DNA of 5,348 nucleotides from Heliobacteriaceae bacterium (GTDB taxonomy: Bacteria > Cyanobacteriota > Vampirovibrionia > Gastranaerophilales > Gastranaerophilaceae). Positions within the stretch are counted from its first letter, which is position 1, and each line of letters begins with the position of its first letter. Positions 4,888-5,348 of the stretch are shown here, one piece after another. The notes beneath the pieces are model-generated. The model saw only the letters and a program-made list of their open reading frames with translations, did not search any database and was not told the origin of the DNA. The translations under genes and the position numbers were made by a program. Location: NCBI GenBank assembly GCA_031267015.1, contig JAIRZW010000198.1, positions 1 to 5,348 of the forward strand, read 5' to 3'.

Positions 4888-5348
4888 ATGCTATTTAATA
4901 AACTGAGATTTTATACAGCTTTAATTGCGGCACGTACGGCTTACATGGGAATCCGCCTTCTGAACCGCTCGTCAGGAACCTCGTTTGCCGGAATGGTTGC
5001 GCTAAAAATAAGCCCTGACTTTCTTTCACACTGTTCAAAATACATAAAAAAGAAAAACATTACGGTTACCGGAACAAACGGCAAAACCACAACTGCCGGG
5101 CTCATTGCGCACATGCTAAAAACCGCAAACCAAAGCGTTATTCACAACCTCAATGGTGCAAATATGCTTACCGGCGCTGCAAACACGTTCGCATTAAAGA
5201 TTCTGCCGTTTAAACGCTGGGATTATTCGGTAATCGAATGCGATGAAGCATATTTGACAAAGCTTTACGACTACATGAAGTCGGATTACCTTGTCGTGAC
5301 AAACCTTTTCCGCGACCAGCTTGACCGCTACGGGGAATTGAATACGAC
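4888..5348 (+). CDS. murT: Lipid II isoglutaminyl synthase subunit MurT (5' part)
   Basis: First 153 residues; the gene runs off the right edge. MurT, with the glutamine amidotransferase subunit GatD, amidates the D-Glu alpha-carboxyl of the lipid II stem peptide using ATP. Seen: a short N-terminal segment without the UDP-binding domain of MurC-F, as in MurT. Then come the Mur ligase P-loop VTGTNGKTTTAGL (60-72), HNLNGANMLTG (86-96), IECDEAYL (116-123) and NLFRDQLDRYGE (139-150), the last very typical of MurT. The zinc-ribbon insert and C-terminal (DUF1727) domain lie beyond the window, so they cannot be checked, and gatD would be expected just downstream. Start: AAAGGA (4875-4880) lies 7 bp before the ATG. 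It is divergent from the small membrane-protein gene. Confidence 0.92.
   Translation, partial: MLFNKLRFYTALIAARTAYMGIRLLNRSSGTSFAGMVALKISPDFLSHCSKYIKKKNITVTGTNGKTTTAGLIAHMLKTANQSVIHNLNGANMLTGAANTFALKILPFKRWDYSVIECDEAYLTKLYDYMKSDYLVVTNLFRDQLDRYGELNT

Noticed and set aside
1..5348. CRISPR array, insertion sequence, tRNA or rRNA
   Set aside because: No regularly spaced repeats, transposase motifs, terminal inverted repeats with target duplication, or tRNA/rRNA signatures were seen.

Overview
The window reads as chromosomal DNA from a low-to-moderate GC, diderm bacterium. A lipid II amidation ligase of the MurT family sits near a secreted, beta-strand-rich protein that looks like a small outer-membrane barrel. 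YtxH/DUF948 envelope proteins and a nickel/zinc-type glyoxalase I complete the set. My best guess is the non-photosynthetic cyanobacterial sister class Vampirovibrionia (Melainabacteria), for example a gut Gastranaerophilales. This is inference from protein flavour; there is no rRNA or other phylogenetic marker here.

Left end (1-218): there is no protein gene. A near-consensus minus-strand promoter (TTGAAA, 17 bp, TATAAT) points into a segment with an 11-bp perfect inverted repeat at its two ends, closed by a T-run on the minus strand. This is the architecture of an ~84-nt rod-shaped small RNA that I cannot match to a known family. Back to back with it is a plus-strand promoter (TGGACT, 17 bp, TATAAT) whose expected start point coincides with the ATG of the next gene, so that mRNA should be leaderless.

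Left-centre (219-1698, plus): an Ala/Gln/Pro-rich protein with a beta-rich C-terminal region faintly like the FliK hook-length-control C-domain is followed 25 bp later by gloA (glyoxalase I, all four metal ligands present). Centre (1706-3408, minus): a signal-peptide-bearing beta-rich envelope protein is followed by a highly divergent protein-kinase-like protein. The kinase-like gene converges on gloA with only 7 bp between stop codons and no visible terminator.

Right-centre (3425-4456, minus): a compact operon ytxH - DUF948 (YtxG-like) - ytxH has its own promoter (TTGTAA, 17 bp, TATAAT), good Shine-Dalgarno sites and a strong intrinsic terminator. That terminator runs directly into the -10 box of the next minus-strand gene. 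Right end (4451-5348): a small membrane protein with a DUF948-like N-terminal layout is transcribed divergently from murT (cut by the window edge). The two share a ~56-bp intergenic segment with a palindromic -10 region.

Overall theme: cell-envelope functions (peptidoglycan amidation, membrane-anchored YtxH/DUF948 proteins, a likely outer-membrane protein) plus detoxification. Gene starts appear to be a mixture of leaderless (-10 box 6-7 bp before ATG) and Shine-Dalgarno-led starts.
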